Below are positions 8,105 through 16,715 of a DNA stretch of 64,000 bases, piece after piece (position 1 is the first letter of the stretch; the number at the start of each line of letters is the position of its first letter). This DNA is from Marivirga tractuosa DSM 4126 (GTDB taxonomy: Bacteria; Bacteroidota; Bacteroidia; Cytophagales; Cyclobacteriaceae), in NCBI RefSeq assembly GCF_000183425.1, contig NC_014759.1:3007001-3071000 (forward strand), read 5' to 3'. The notes under the pieces were generated by a model that was not told the DNA's origin, ran no database searches, and saw only the letters and a list, made by a program, of their open reading frames with translations. Position numbers and translations under genes: made by a program.

Positions 8105-9142
8105 ATGAATAATAAAGGTGTTTTGAAAAAATTAACCCTATCAATTTTGTTTGTTGCTACTCTTTTCCTTGAAGGCTGTGGTCTTTTTGGAGGCGGAGCA
8201 GGAGACGGTGGCAATTTGGTAGGAGTTCCAGGTAGAGAAGGTTGGTATATGGCCACTCCTTATGGTATGCGATCAGTTCCTGCGGGAACCTTTCATATGG
8301 GTCAAGCTGATGAAGATGTTGCAGCTAGCCAAATTAATTTTAACAGACAGGTGACAATTGGTGGGTTTTATATGGATGAAACCGAAATCACTAATAATGA
8401 ATATCGTCAATTTGTCCAGCGTATGATGGAAGACTCAGCATCAACTTTAGGTAGAGACTATATTATGAAGGAACTTTATCCTGATACTACAGTTTGGATG
8501 AAGGATTTTACAAACCATATGGGTGACCCAATGCAAGAGTATTATTATATGCATCCGGCTTTTGATGATTATCCGGTTGTTGGTGTTGATTGGGAAGCCG
8601 CAAAAGTATTTGCTCAGTGGAGGACTGATTACCTAAACTCTTATAGAGAGTCAATGGGTGAATTTCCTATGCCTGCATTTAGATTGCCTTCTGAAGCAGA
8701 ATGGGAATATGCTGCAAGGGGAGGAAGAGACATGGCTAAGTATCCTTGGGGGAATCCATATATAAGAAATGCTAAAGGTTGTATGCTAGCAAATTTTAAA
8801 CCCGGCCGAGGTAATTATTATGATGATGGTAATGCATATACTGCTGAAGTAATGTCGTATTTCCCCAATGATTTTGGTTTATTTGATATGTCAGGAAATG
8901 TTTCAGAATGGTGTGAAGATGCTTTTAATCCGGCATCAGTGCCTTTAGTATGGGATTTAAATCCTACGTTTTTTGATGAAAGCGAACCTCGTAAGGTAAT
9001 TAGAGGAGGGTCTTGGAAAGATATAGCTTACTACTTGGAAACAGGTACGAGAGCATTTGAACATAAAGACTCAACGAGAGCATATATTGGTTTCAGATGT
9101 GCAATGACTTATCTAGGTCGTTCATCAGGAGCAGAATTTTAA
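8105..9142 (+). CDS. gldK: GldK/PorK type IX secretion ring lipoprotein
   Basis: The 345-residue protein has a lipoprotein signal (FLEGCGLFGGG, lipid cysteine C25). A formylglycine-generating-enzyme (SUMF1) fold covers about 55-335: VPAGTFHMGQ, FYMDETEITNNEYRQF, RLPSEAEWEYAARGG, DMSGNVSEWCEDAF and VIRGGSWKD. In the type IX machine GldK binds GldN to build the large periplasmic ring under the outer membrane; the SUMF fold is structural, not enzymatic. It is shorter than flavobacterial GldK (about 460 residues). It begins the gldK-L-M-N run and follows porP. Confidence 0.95.
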   Translation: MNNKGVLKKLTLSILFVATLFLEGCGLFGGGAGDGGNLVGVPGREGWYMATPYGMRSVPAGTFHMGQADEDVAASQINFNRQVTIGGFYMDETEITNNEYRQFVQRMMEDSASTLGRDYIMKELYPDTTVWMKDFTNHMGDPMQEYYYMHPAFDDYPVVGVDWEAAKVFAQWRTDYLNSYRESMGEFPMPAFRLPSEAEWEYAARGGRDMAKYPWGNPYIRNAKGCMLANFKPGRGNYYDDGNAYTAEVMSYFPNDFGLFDMSGNVSEWCEDAFNPASVPLVWDLNPTFFDESEPRKVIRGGSWKDIAYYLETGTRAFEHKDSTRAYIGFRCAMTYLGRSSGAEF

Positions 9143-9200
9143 TTGACTTTTTAAAAAAATAAAACAATATTTAGGACATTAACCATTAAAAACTACAAAC

Positions 9201-10013
9201 ATGAGTAATAAAAAAGGCGGATTCCAGGAGTTACTATTTAAGACCATAATGCCCAAGGTTTATGGTATAGGTGCGGCTATCGTAATTATCGGAGCCATGT
9301 TTAAGATTCTACACCTTCCAGGTGCATCTTTTATGTTGGGTGTTGGTTTAAGTACGGAAGCCATTATTTTCTTATTAAGTGCATTTGAGCCTGCGCATGA
9401 AGAGGTTGATTGGAGTAAAGTTTATCCAGAATTGGCCGAAGAGTTTGATGATGAGCCTGCTCCAAGAAAAAAGCAAATTTCATCTGCTTCTGGAGGATCT
9501 ACTTCACAGCAATTAGATAAAGTGCTTGAAGAAGGAAAAATAGGGCCAGACTTGATAAAAAGTTTAGGTGATGGTATGAAGAGTATGGCAGATTCAGCAA
9601 AGCAAATGTCAAATTTAAGTAATGCAGCTGTTGCTACTAATGACTATGCAAATAACGTTAAACAAGCAAGTAAGTCATTAATGGAAATGAATAAATCCTA
9701 TGATACTACTGCAGAAGCTATGAAACAAATGGCATCAGCAACAACTGATTCAAAGGAATATCATTCTCAAGTACAAGCGGTAACTAAAAACTTGACGGCT
9801 TTAAATCAAGTTTATGAAATGGAATTGCAAGATTCTCAAAATCATGTGAAAGCAATGAATAAGTTCTACAAGAACTTATCAACTGCTCTAGACAGTATGA
9901 CAGAGGCAAGTAAGGATACAGCACAATTCCAAACTGAAGTTAAAAACTTAACAACTAATCTTTCTCAGTTAAATAAAGTATATGGCAATATGCTATCTGC
10001 TATGAAAGGTTAA
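9201..10013 (+). CDS. gldL: GldL inner-membrane motor protein
   Basis: The 270-residue protein has two transmembrane helices (about 20-38 and 44-62). Helix 2 carries a conserved glutamate, E53 in LGVGLSTEAIIFLL, which I equate with the proton-pathway glutamate of Flavobacterium GldL (E49). K35 and H38 flank the first helix. A long cytoplasmic tail with repetitive Met/Lys/Thr helical segments follows (about 110-270). GldL surrounds the GldM dimer and uses the proton gradient to power secretion and gliding. The gldM gene follows after 30 bp. Confidence 0.95.
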   Translation: MSNKKGGFQELLFKTIMPKVYGIGAAIVIIGAMFKILHLPGASFMLGVGLSTEAIIFLLSAFEPAHEEVDWSKVYPELAEEFDDEPAPRKKQISSASGGSTSQQLDKVLEEGKIGPDLIKSLGDGMKSMADSAKQMSNLSNAAVATNDYANNVKQASKSLMEMNKSYDTTAEAMKQMASATTDSKEYHSQVQAVTKNLTALNQVYEMELQDSQNHVKAMNKFYKNLSTALDSMTEASKDTAQFQTEVKNLTTNLSQLNKVYGNMLSAMKG

Positions 10014-10043
10014 TTCGTTTATAAAGCTTAAAAAATAGAATCT

Positions 10044-11627
10044 ATGGCTGGAGGAAAAGAAACCCCAAGACAGAAGATGATCGGCATGATGTACCTGGTA
10101 CTGACTGCCCTTTTGGCGCTTAACGTAAGTGTTACGGTACTCGACAAATTCATCGACATAAATAACTCTTTAGAAGTATCTGTTGATGCAGCTAAGGAGC
10201 AAAATGGCAATACTTTAAGGAGAATTGAAAATGCAGTGGAGGAATCAGGTAGTCGCCCTGATGATGTGAAGATTCTCGATAAAGCAAAGGAAATCCGCGA
10301 GAAAACCAGCGCTATGATTGCCGAATTGAAAACATATAAGGATACTTTCATTGAGATTACTGGAGGTTATAATGAGGAAGGTGAAATGGAAGGTAAAACC
10401 GATTACGATAAAGTAGGGAACTATATGATGCCGGAAAATCAAAATAACGGCATTAAACTTCAAAAATCATTGAACGAGTACGCAAAATATGTTGATGAAA
10501 CAGTTGCGGATTCTGTTGTTAGTTTTGCCCCTCTAGCATTAGATGCCAATGAAAATCCAAGGTTTAAAGATGATCCTAACCAAAAAGGAAAAGACTGGGC
10601 TACTTTAGAATTTATGGGTGCGCCAACTCCTGCGGCATTGGCTACGATAAGTGATTACCAAAATAAGGTAATGGCATATGAATCAAGAGCATTGGATGTT
10701 TTGGCAAGAAGAGTGGGTGCTGGAGATTTGAAATTTGACTTGATTCAATTAGTGGCTTTGCCAGAATCTAAGGTGGTGGCCGCTGGAGCAAAATATAAAG
10801 CCGATTTAATTGTTGCAGCTTCTTCATCTGCTGAGGATCCTGAAATGACCTTAAACGGAAACCCAATTGAAGTTGAAAATGGTTCTGGAAAAATCGAATT
10901 TACTGCCACTCCAGGTGCATATGGAGAAGATGGAACGGTAAGAAAAACATTTGAAGCTACTGCTAAATTAAAAGATAGTGTTTACAGAGATGAAATTGAG
11001 TATTTTGTAGCAAAGCCTGTGATTCAGGTTCAGTCTGCTTCACTCAGTACTTTATATTTGAATTGCGGAAATAAACTAAATGTCGGAGTTCCAGCTTTAG
11101 GAACATCTTACAATCCAAGCTTTTCTGTTAGTGGAGGTACCTCAATTCAAGGAAAAGAGAGAGGTCTGGTAACTATTATACCGAGTGCGCCAAAAGTTAC
11201 TTTGGGTGTGAGCTCCGATGGAAATAAAATTGGTAATGTTGAATTTGACGTTCAACGTATCCCAAAACCTGAAATCAAAGTTTTTAATGGTTCCAAACCT
11301 GTTAACTTAAGACAGGGAGAAAGTGCTGGTTCATTAAGAGTATTGAGAGCTCAAGCGATTGCAGATGAGAATTTTAAGGCTCAATTACCAGATGATGCAA
11401 GGTATAGAGTAAATAGATGGACTATTACTTTAGCAAGAGGACCAAGAGCAATTGGTCAGCCAATCAAATCAACTAGTGAAACAGCTAATTTGTCTCAATT
11501 AATGTCTAATGCAAGACCAGGAGATCGTTTGGTAGTTGAAATTGATCAGGTATTAAGAATGAACTTTAGAGGTAATACCGAGGAAGTGAATATAGGCGAG
11601 GAAGTGATTGCTATTACTCTAAATTAG
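10044..11627 (+). CDS. gldM: GldM periplasm-spanning motor shaft
   Basis: The 527-residue protein starts with a short cytoplasmic piece carrying R9 (GGKETPRQKM). One transmembrane helix follows (MIGMMYLVLTALLALNVS), then a long periplasmic region that in known structures folds as successive domains (D1-D4). R9 lies where the family's conserved arginine should interact with the GldL glutamate. GldM dimers span the periplasm and touch the GldK-GldN ring. Length matches GldM/PorM (about 515). Confident by sequence and gene order. Confidence 0.95.
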   Translation: MAGGKETPRQKMIGMMYLVLTALLALNVSVTVLDKFIDINNSLEVSVDAAKEQNGNTLRRIENAVEESGSRPDDVKILDKAKEIREKTSAMIAELKTYKDTFIEITGGYNEEGEMEGKTDYDKVGNYMMPENQNNGIKLQKSLNEYAKYVDETVADSVVSFAPLALDANENPRFKDDPNQKGKDWATLEFMGAPTPAALATISDYQNKVMAYESRALDVLARRVGAGDLKFDLIQLVALPESKVVAAGAKYKADLIVAASSSAEDPEMTLNGNPIEVENGSGKIEFTATPGAYGEDGTVRKTFEATAKLKDSVYRDEIEYFVAKPVIQVQSASLSTLYLNCGNKLNVGVPALGTSYNPSFSVSGGTSIQGKERGLVTIIPSAPKVTLGVSSDGNKIGNVEFDVQRIPKPEIKVFNGSKPVNLRQGESAGSLRVLRAQAIADENFKAQLPDDARYRVNRWTITLARGPRAIGQPIKSTSETANLSQLMSNARPGDRLVVEIDQVLRMNFRGNTEEVNIGEEVIAITLN

Positions 11628-11648
11628 TGATATTTTAAATTTGTGGTT

Positions 11649-12527
11649 ATGAAAAAGTTTGTGTTATTATTTATTGGAGCTTTACTGATGGTATTGGTGA
11701 TACCTGTGAAGGCTCAAGAATCCTCCAACGATGGGTATAATCCTAATTCGGTCTACCCGATTCATGAGGATAATATTATGTTTAAGAAGCGTGTATGGAG
11801 AAGAATGGATTTGAGAGAAAAACAAAATCTTCCATTTTTTTCTTCAGGTAACGAGATTACCAAGCACATAATTGAATCTGCAAAGGCAGGAATAATTCCT
11901 ATATATAAGGATGATTCACTACAAAATCGAAAAACAAAAGAAGAGTTTTTAGAAGATTTAGAAAATCCACAGTTGCAAGACTTAAATGCAGGTGGCGATG
12001 ATGCTTGGGGTAGTTCTGATGACAGTGGCTGGGGAAATGATGACGGCTGGGACGATACAGGTGGTGAAGAGGAAGAGGAAGAAGATACTGCGGCTGAGGA
12101 AGTAGATACGAAATTTTCTAATAGACAAGTATCGATGTTGGAAATAGTAGAAGATATGATTTTTGATCGACAACGATCTGTCTTAGTTTGGGATATTCAA
12201 GCAATCAAACTGGTAATTCCTGCGGAAAACTTTACTTCTGGGCTTGAGAAAGTGATTGGGGTCTTCAAATATAAAGATTTGGTTGACTTATTCAGAAGTA
12301 ATCCTGAACAAATGATTTGGTTTAATCCCCAAAACAGTGCCGAACATAAAAATCTTGCAGATGCATTTGCACTTAGGTTGTTTAGCGCTCGAATTGTTAA
12401 GGTTGCTAATCCAAGCGATAATATGATTATAGATATTTATGATGAAAGTCCACGAGAAGGTATTATGGCATCTCAATGGATTGAATATGAATTGATGGAA
12501 AAAGAACACGAACTGTGGTCTTATTAA
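11649..12527 (+). CDS. gldN: GldN ring protein with an acidic Trp-Gly insert
   Basis: I start at ATG 11649 (MKKFVLLF) rather than GTG 11643, giving 292 residues with a signal peptide ending at PVKAQ. The GldN/PorN core is split in two blocks: about 30-110 (YPIHEDNIMFKKRVWRRMDL) and about 155-292 (VWDIQAIKLVIPAE, ASQWIEYELME). Between them, at 115-147, lies a low-complexity tract of Asp, Ser, Gly and Trp followed by seven acidic residues (GGEEEEEED). GldN forms the periplasmic ring with GldK. It is the last gene of the operon. The tract resembles one in the partial gene at the window's end. Confidence 0.93.
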   Translation: MKKFVLLFIGALLMVLVIPVKAQESSNDGYNPNSVYPIHEDNIMFKKRVWRRMDLREKQNLPFFSSGNEITKHIIESAKAGIIPIYKDDSLQNRKTKEEFLEDLENPQLQDLNAGGDDAWGSSDDSGWGNDDGWDDTGGEEEEEEDTAAEEVDTKFSNRQVSMLEIVEDMIFDRQRSVLVWDIQAIKLVIPAENFTSGLEKVIGVFKYKDLVDLFRSNPEQMIWFNPQNSAEHKNLADAFALRLFSARIVKVANPSDNMIIDIYDESPREGIMASQWIEYELMEKEHELWSY

Positions 12528-12547
12528 ATTCCAAATAAATTATTGAT

Positions 12548-12577
12548 AAAAGGAAGGCTTCAGTCTTCCTTTTTTTG
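12548..12577. terminator. bidirectional terminator between gldN and uvrC
   Basis: The arm AAAAGGAAGGC (12548-12558) pairs with 12563-12573, including one G-U pair, around a TTCA loop. A T-run follows on the plus strand and the matching A-run (12548-12551) serves the minus strand. The uvrC stop codon lies within the hairpin. Confidence 0.8.
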
Positions 12578-14368
12578 TTTGAATGCTTTTATAATTTGTT
12601 CTGCTTTACTATTTCCAATAATAGTACTTAGCTTTTCAAATGAAGCCTCTTTAATTTTCTTCACAGATTTAAAGTGGGCAAGTAATTGATCTATCGTTTT
12701 TTCTCCTATTCCCTCAATTCCTTCTAATTCACTTGTAAAAGAATTTTTGCTCCTTATTTGCCTATGGAATGTAATTGCAAAACGGTGTGCCTCATCTCTT
12801 AATCTTTGTAAGAGCTTAAGGGACTCGCTTTTCTTGCTTATATGAACTGGATAAGGATCTTCTGGAAAATATATTTCTTCCAGTCTTTTGGCTATCCCGA
12901 TAATTGGGATATTACCGTATAGATTTAGCTTGTTCAAAGCTTTGACTGCTGCACTTAGTTGACCTTTTCCCCCATCGATCACTATCAAATTCGGAAGTTC
13001 TTGTTGTTCTTCAACAAGTCGTTTATACCTTCTGCCAACTATCTCAGTCATGGAGGCAAAATCATCTGGCCCTATTACTGTTTTCACATGGTAGTGTCTG
13101 TATTCACTTTTTTTAGGCCTTCCATTTTTGAAGTGAACCATTGATGCAGTGGGATTTGTGCCTTGCATATTAGAGTTGTCAAAGCATTCGATTTTGATGG
13201 GCAGCTCTTTTAGCCTTAAGTCAGATTGAAGTTGTTTTAAAACTCTAAGCTCCTTAATTTTTGAAGATTCATTTTGATTAAGCTTTTCCTTCTTAAAGAA
13301 TAAGGCGTTTTTTAAGCTCATTTCCACCAATTTTTTCTTGTCCCCTATCTGCGGTTTAATAAAATGAAATGTTTCTGGCGGGTTCGTAATATCTATATTG
13401 GTTAGAATTTCATTTGTATTACTTTCGTATATCTTTCTGAGTTCAATTAATGCCAATAAGAGAAGTTCCTGATCTGTTTCGTCTAATTTTTTCTTGAGTT
13501 CAATTGTTTTTGTGACATTAATACTTCCATTTTTTATTCGCATATAATTAACAAAAGCATATTTGTCTTCTGAAATAATGCTGCAAACATCTATGTCTGT
13601 AAGTTTTGCGTTAACGACTAGTGATTTGCTATGAAATTTCTCAAGTAGTTCAAGTTTCTCTTTATAGCTTTGGGCTTTTTCAAAATTTAATTGCTCTGCC
13701 GCTTTTTGCATGTTTTCCTTAAAGTGTTGTTTAGGGATATTCAAATTACCTTTAAGAATTTCTGCTGCCTGGTCAATATCATTCTGATATTCTGCATGCT
13801 TTTGCAAGCCTTCACATGGCCCCTTACAATTTCCTATATGATATTCTAAGCAAACTTTGAACTTGCCAGCCTTAATGTTTTGGTCGGAAAGGTTTAACTT
13901 ACATGTTCTAATTGTATATAATTTTCGAATTAATTCTAAAACATTGTTCATAGCCCTAACACTAGCATATGGGCCAAAGTATGTTCCATTTCTCGCTATT
14001 CGCCTTCTTGTAGAGATAATTCTAGGGAAAGGCTCATTGGTAATACATAAGTAGGGAAATGATTTATCATCCTTTAAAAGGATATTGTATTTGGGTTGTA
14101 GTTCTTTTATTAAAGAATTTTCCAAAAGCAGAGCGTCAAACTCTGAATTTACAATGGCAATTTCAATTTTTTCAATTTCTCTTACCAGGCGAATTGTTTT
14201 TCGATTATGGTTGGCAGATTTATTGAAATAGCTTGTGACTCTGTTTTTTAAATTCTTTGCTTTTCCAACATAAATAATGACCCCTGATGAGTTATGAAAT
14301 TTATAGACTCCAGGAAGTTGGGGCAGATCATTTATATCTTGTGGCTTAAAGAAAACCGCATCATACAT
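12560..14368 (-). CDS. uvrC: excinuclease ABC subunit C
   Basis: The 602-residue protein has a GIY-YIG nuclease domain at about 15-95 (LPGVYKFHNSSGVIIYVGKA). A cysteine cluster (CLEYHIGNCKGPCEG) comes next, then a UVR motif near 205-240 (QLNFEKAQSYKEKLELL), the RNase H-like 5'-incision domain from about 385 (ECFDNSNMQGTNPTASMV, IVIDGGKGQL), and C-terminal HhH motifs (LEGIEGIGEKTIDQLL). UvrC makes both incisions in nucleotide excision repair. It is the last gene of a minus-strand run behind PBP1A (11-bp gap). uvrB is at 42.6-44.6 kb; uvrA is not in the window. Confidence 0.96.
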   Translation of the reverse strand: MYDAVFFKPQDINDLPQLPGVYKFHNSSGVIIYVGKAKNLKNRVTSYFNKSANHNRKTIRLVREIEKIEIAIVNSEFDALLLENSLIKELQPKYNILLKDDKSFPYLCITNEPFPRIISTRRRIARNGTYFGPYASVRAMNNVLELIRKLYTIRTCKLNLSDQNIKAGKFKVCLEYHIGNCKGPCEGLQKHAEYQNDIDQAAEILKGNLNIPKQHFKENMQKAAEQLNFEKAQSYKEKLELLEKFHSKSLVVNAKLTDIDVCSIISEDKYAFVNYMRIKNGSINVTKTIELKKKLDETDQELLLLALIELRKIYESNTNEILTNIDITNPPETFHFIKPQIGDKKKLVEMSLKNALFFKKEKLNQNESSKIKELRVLKQLQSDLRLKELPIKIECFDNSNMQGTNPTASMVHFKNGRPKKSEYRHYHVKTVIGPDDFASMTEIVGRRYKRLVEEQQELPNLIVIDGGKGQLSAAVKALNKLNLYGNIPIIGIAKRLEEIYFPEDPYPVHISKKSESLKLLQRLRDEAHRFAITFHRQIRSKNSFTSELEGIEGIGEKTIDQLLAHFKSVKKIKEASFEKLSTIIGNSKAEQIIKAFKQKKED

Positions 14369-14379
14369 CTAACAATGGT

Positions 14380-16662
14380 TTATTGAATGCCATCAACATT
14401 GAATTTTTGTATTTGTTCAGTTGAATCGGTCATATTATTCTGCTGCATTTTGTAATTGTCGCAATCCAATTCTATTGAAAAATTGGAAGGTTTATTAAAT
14501 TCGCCCTTAGAAACTGGTAAACTTTCATCTTCATAAACTTTTTTCATGAATTTTTCCCAGATAGGCATGGCCATTCTTGCACCCTGACCTAATCCAATAT
14601 TTCGGAAGTGTATGCTTCTTTCATCTCCTCCAACCCAGACACCTGCCGCTAAATCTTTAGTAACTCCAACAAACCAACCATCAGAGTAGTTTTGAGTTGT
14701 GCCAGTTTTGGCTCCTATTTCGTTATTTTCTCGTAATTCTCTGTCCAGTCCTAAAGCGGTACCTCCTGATATTTCTGTAGAACCTTTTAACATGTGAAGC
14801 ATGGCATAAGCCGTTTCCGAACTTAAGGCTTCGCCTGTCTTTGGTACAAATTGTTTTAACACTTTCCCGTTTTTATCCTCTATTCTTTCAATATAAAACG
14901 GCTCCGTGTAGAAGCCTTCATTTACAAAAGTGCTGTAGGCACCAATTAGTTCATATATCGAAACATCTGAAGTTCCTAAGCATAGTGACGGAACAGCAGC
15001 TAATGGGCTCTCAATTCCCAATCTTCTAGCATAATCTACAACTGTTTGTGGTCCTATTTTCTGCATAACATAGGCTGTTCCTGAATTAAGGGATCGTGCC
15101 ATGGCTTGGCGCAAGGTCATGGTTTCACCAGAAAACTTACCGCCTGAATTGGAAGGAGTCCATGTAGGAGGATCCCCTGGAACTTCAAAAGTTACAGGCA
15201 CGTCTTGAATTTCATAACAAGGTGAATATCCATTGTCTATAGCTGCGGCATATACCAGAGGCTTAAATGTTGATCCTGGTTGCCTTCTTCCTTGTTTAAC
15301 ATGATCATATTTGAAATATTTATGGTTTATACCTCCTACCCAGGCTTTAATATGTCCATTATTTGGATTCATAGCCATAAAACCGGCATGAAGAAATTGT
15401 TTGAAGTATCTAATAGAATCCATTGTGCTCAAAGTGGTATCAATTTCGCCTTCCCAGCTGAACACCTTCATTGGTTTCGGTTCGTTTAATTTTTCAAATA
15501 TTTTATCTTCGTCATCTCCATATTGATTTTGCCAATAGCTGTAAGCTTTTGTTCTTCTAGCTTCATTTTTAACAAAATCCTTTAGTACTCTTCCAGATTC
15601 ATCTCTCCACGGTTCTTTACCTTCCCAATGCTCATCAAAAAGCTCTTGTTGAAATTTCATGTGCTCTTCAACTGCTTCCTCTGCATATTTTTGCATCCGG
15701 CTGTCAATCGTAGTATATATTCTAAGCCCGTCTTCATAGAGGTCATAGCCATTTTGTTTGGACCATGCTAATAGATCCCATAATATTACCCCTCTAAAAT
15801 ATGTGGCTAAACCATCATTATGATTTTCTACATCATAATCCAACTCAATGGGTTTTGAAGATATTGAATCATAAGCTACATCTTCAAGATAGCCGTACTT
15901 TCGCATTTGGTTTAATACTACATTTCTGCGTTGGAAAGCATTCTCTGGTTGGTAAACAGGACTATATAAATTTGGATTTTTACAGAGACCTACTAGGACG
16001 GCTGCTTCAGGCACAGTAAGTTGGTCCGGGGTGGTATTAAAAAATGTTTGAGAAGCGGTTTTAATACCAAATGCATTACTTCCGAACTCAAAAGTATTCA
16101 AATACATCGCAATTATCTCCTTTTTTGTATAGGATCTTTCCAATTTAACGGCAACAATCCACTCTTTCATTTTAGCTATAATTAAGCCTAAAACGGGGAC
16201 ATCATTTAAGCTTCCATTGGATAAATCACTTCTAGTTCTGAACAATATTTTTGCTAATTGTTGACTTATTGTGCTACCCCCGCCCGCACTCTTGTCAAAC
16301 ATTAAAATAGATTTGAAGAAAACCCTTCCCAAACCGTATAAATCAATTCCAGAATGTTTAGAATATCTTATATCCTCTGTTGCAATTAAGGCATTGACTA
16401 CGTTTGGAGACAATTCGTCAAAAGTGACTTGACTTCTATTGTATCTGTAATATTTCCCCATCTCTTTATTGTCCGCAAAATATAATATGGAGGACAAATC
16501 ACTTTTGGGGTTCTCTAGTGATTTCAAGCCTGGCAATTCACCATACCAACCATTAAAGTTTATGCTAATGCTATAGATAAAAATTGAAAAGCCGAGTATG
16601 GCCAAAAAGAAGATTGACCATAATGCAATTATTAATTTTTTATATTTTGTTGAATTTTTCAT
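14380..16662 (-). CDS. mrcA: penicillin-binding protein 1A (bifunctional)
   Basis: The 760-residue protein has one N-terminal membrane anchor (about 10-33). The GT51 glycosyltransferase domain has catalytic E96 in ATEDIRYSKHSGID and GGGSTISQQLAK. The transpeptidase domain has the SxxK motif in GSTFKPL (about S464), the SxN motif in SLNSGTAY (about S524) and KTG in GAKTGTTQNYSDG (about K652). It polymerises and cross-links peptidoglycan in the periplasm. It sits between sprE/porW and uvrC on the same strand. PBP1A and PBP1C are distinguished by length and motif context; I favour 1A. Confidence 0.93.
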   Translation of the reverse strand: MKNSTKYKKLIIALWSIFFLAILGFSIFIYSISINFNGWYGELPGLKSLENPKSDLSSILYFADNKEMGKYYRYNRSQVTFDELSPNVVNALIATEDIRYSKHSGIDLYGLGRVFFKSILMFDKSAGGGSTISQQLAKILFRTRSDLSNGSLNDVPVLGLIIAKMKEWIVAVKLERSYTKKEIIAMYLNTFEFGSNAFGIKTASQTFFNTTPDQLTVPEAAVLVGLCKNPNLYSPVYQPENAFQRRNVVLNQMRKYGYLEDVAYDSISSKPIELDYDVENHNDGLATYFRGVILWDLLAWSKQNGYDLYEDGLRIYTTIDSRMQKYAEEAVEEHMKFQQELFDEHWEGKEPWRDESGRVLKDFVKNEARRTKAYSYWQNQYGDDEDKIFEKLNEPKPMKVFSWEGEIDTTLSTMDSIRYFKQFLHAGFMAMNPNNGHIKAWVGGINHKYFKYDHVKQGRRQPGSTFKPLVYAAAIDNGYSPCYEIQDVPVTFEVPGDPPTWTPSNSGGKFSGETMTLRQAMARSLNSGTAYVMQKIGPQTVVDYARRLGIESPLAAVPSLCLGTSDVSIYELIGAYSTFVNEGFYTEPFYIERIEDKNGKVLKQFVPKTGEALSSETAYAMLHMLKGSTEISGGTALGLDRELRENNEIGAKTGTTQNYSDGWFVGVTKDLAAGVWVGGDERSIHFRNIGLGQGARMAMPIWEKFMKKVYEDESLPVSKGEFNKPSNFSIELDCDNYKMQQNNMTDSTEQIQKFNVDGIQ

Positions 16663-16715
16663 ATTCAGTTTAATCTATATTTTTTACAGGAAATTCTCAG
16701 TATAATAGTTATCTT

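Noticed and set aside
8105-9142. Sulfatase-modifying (formylglycine-generating) enzyme
   Set aside because: The SUMF fold is real, but the lipoprotein signal and the porP-gldK-L-M-N gene order identify GldK, a structural ring protein.
10028-10351. Minus-strand 107-codon frame over the start of gldM
   Set aside because: It is antisense to a well-conserved gldM N-terminus and has no recognisable protein features.
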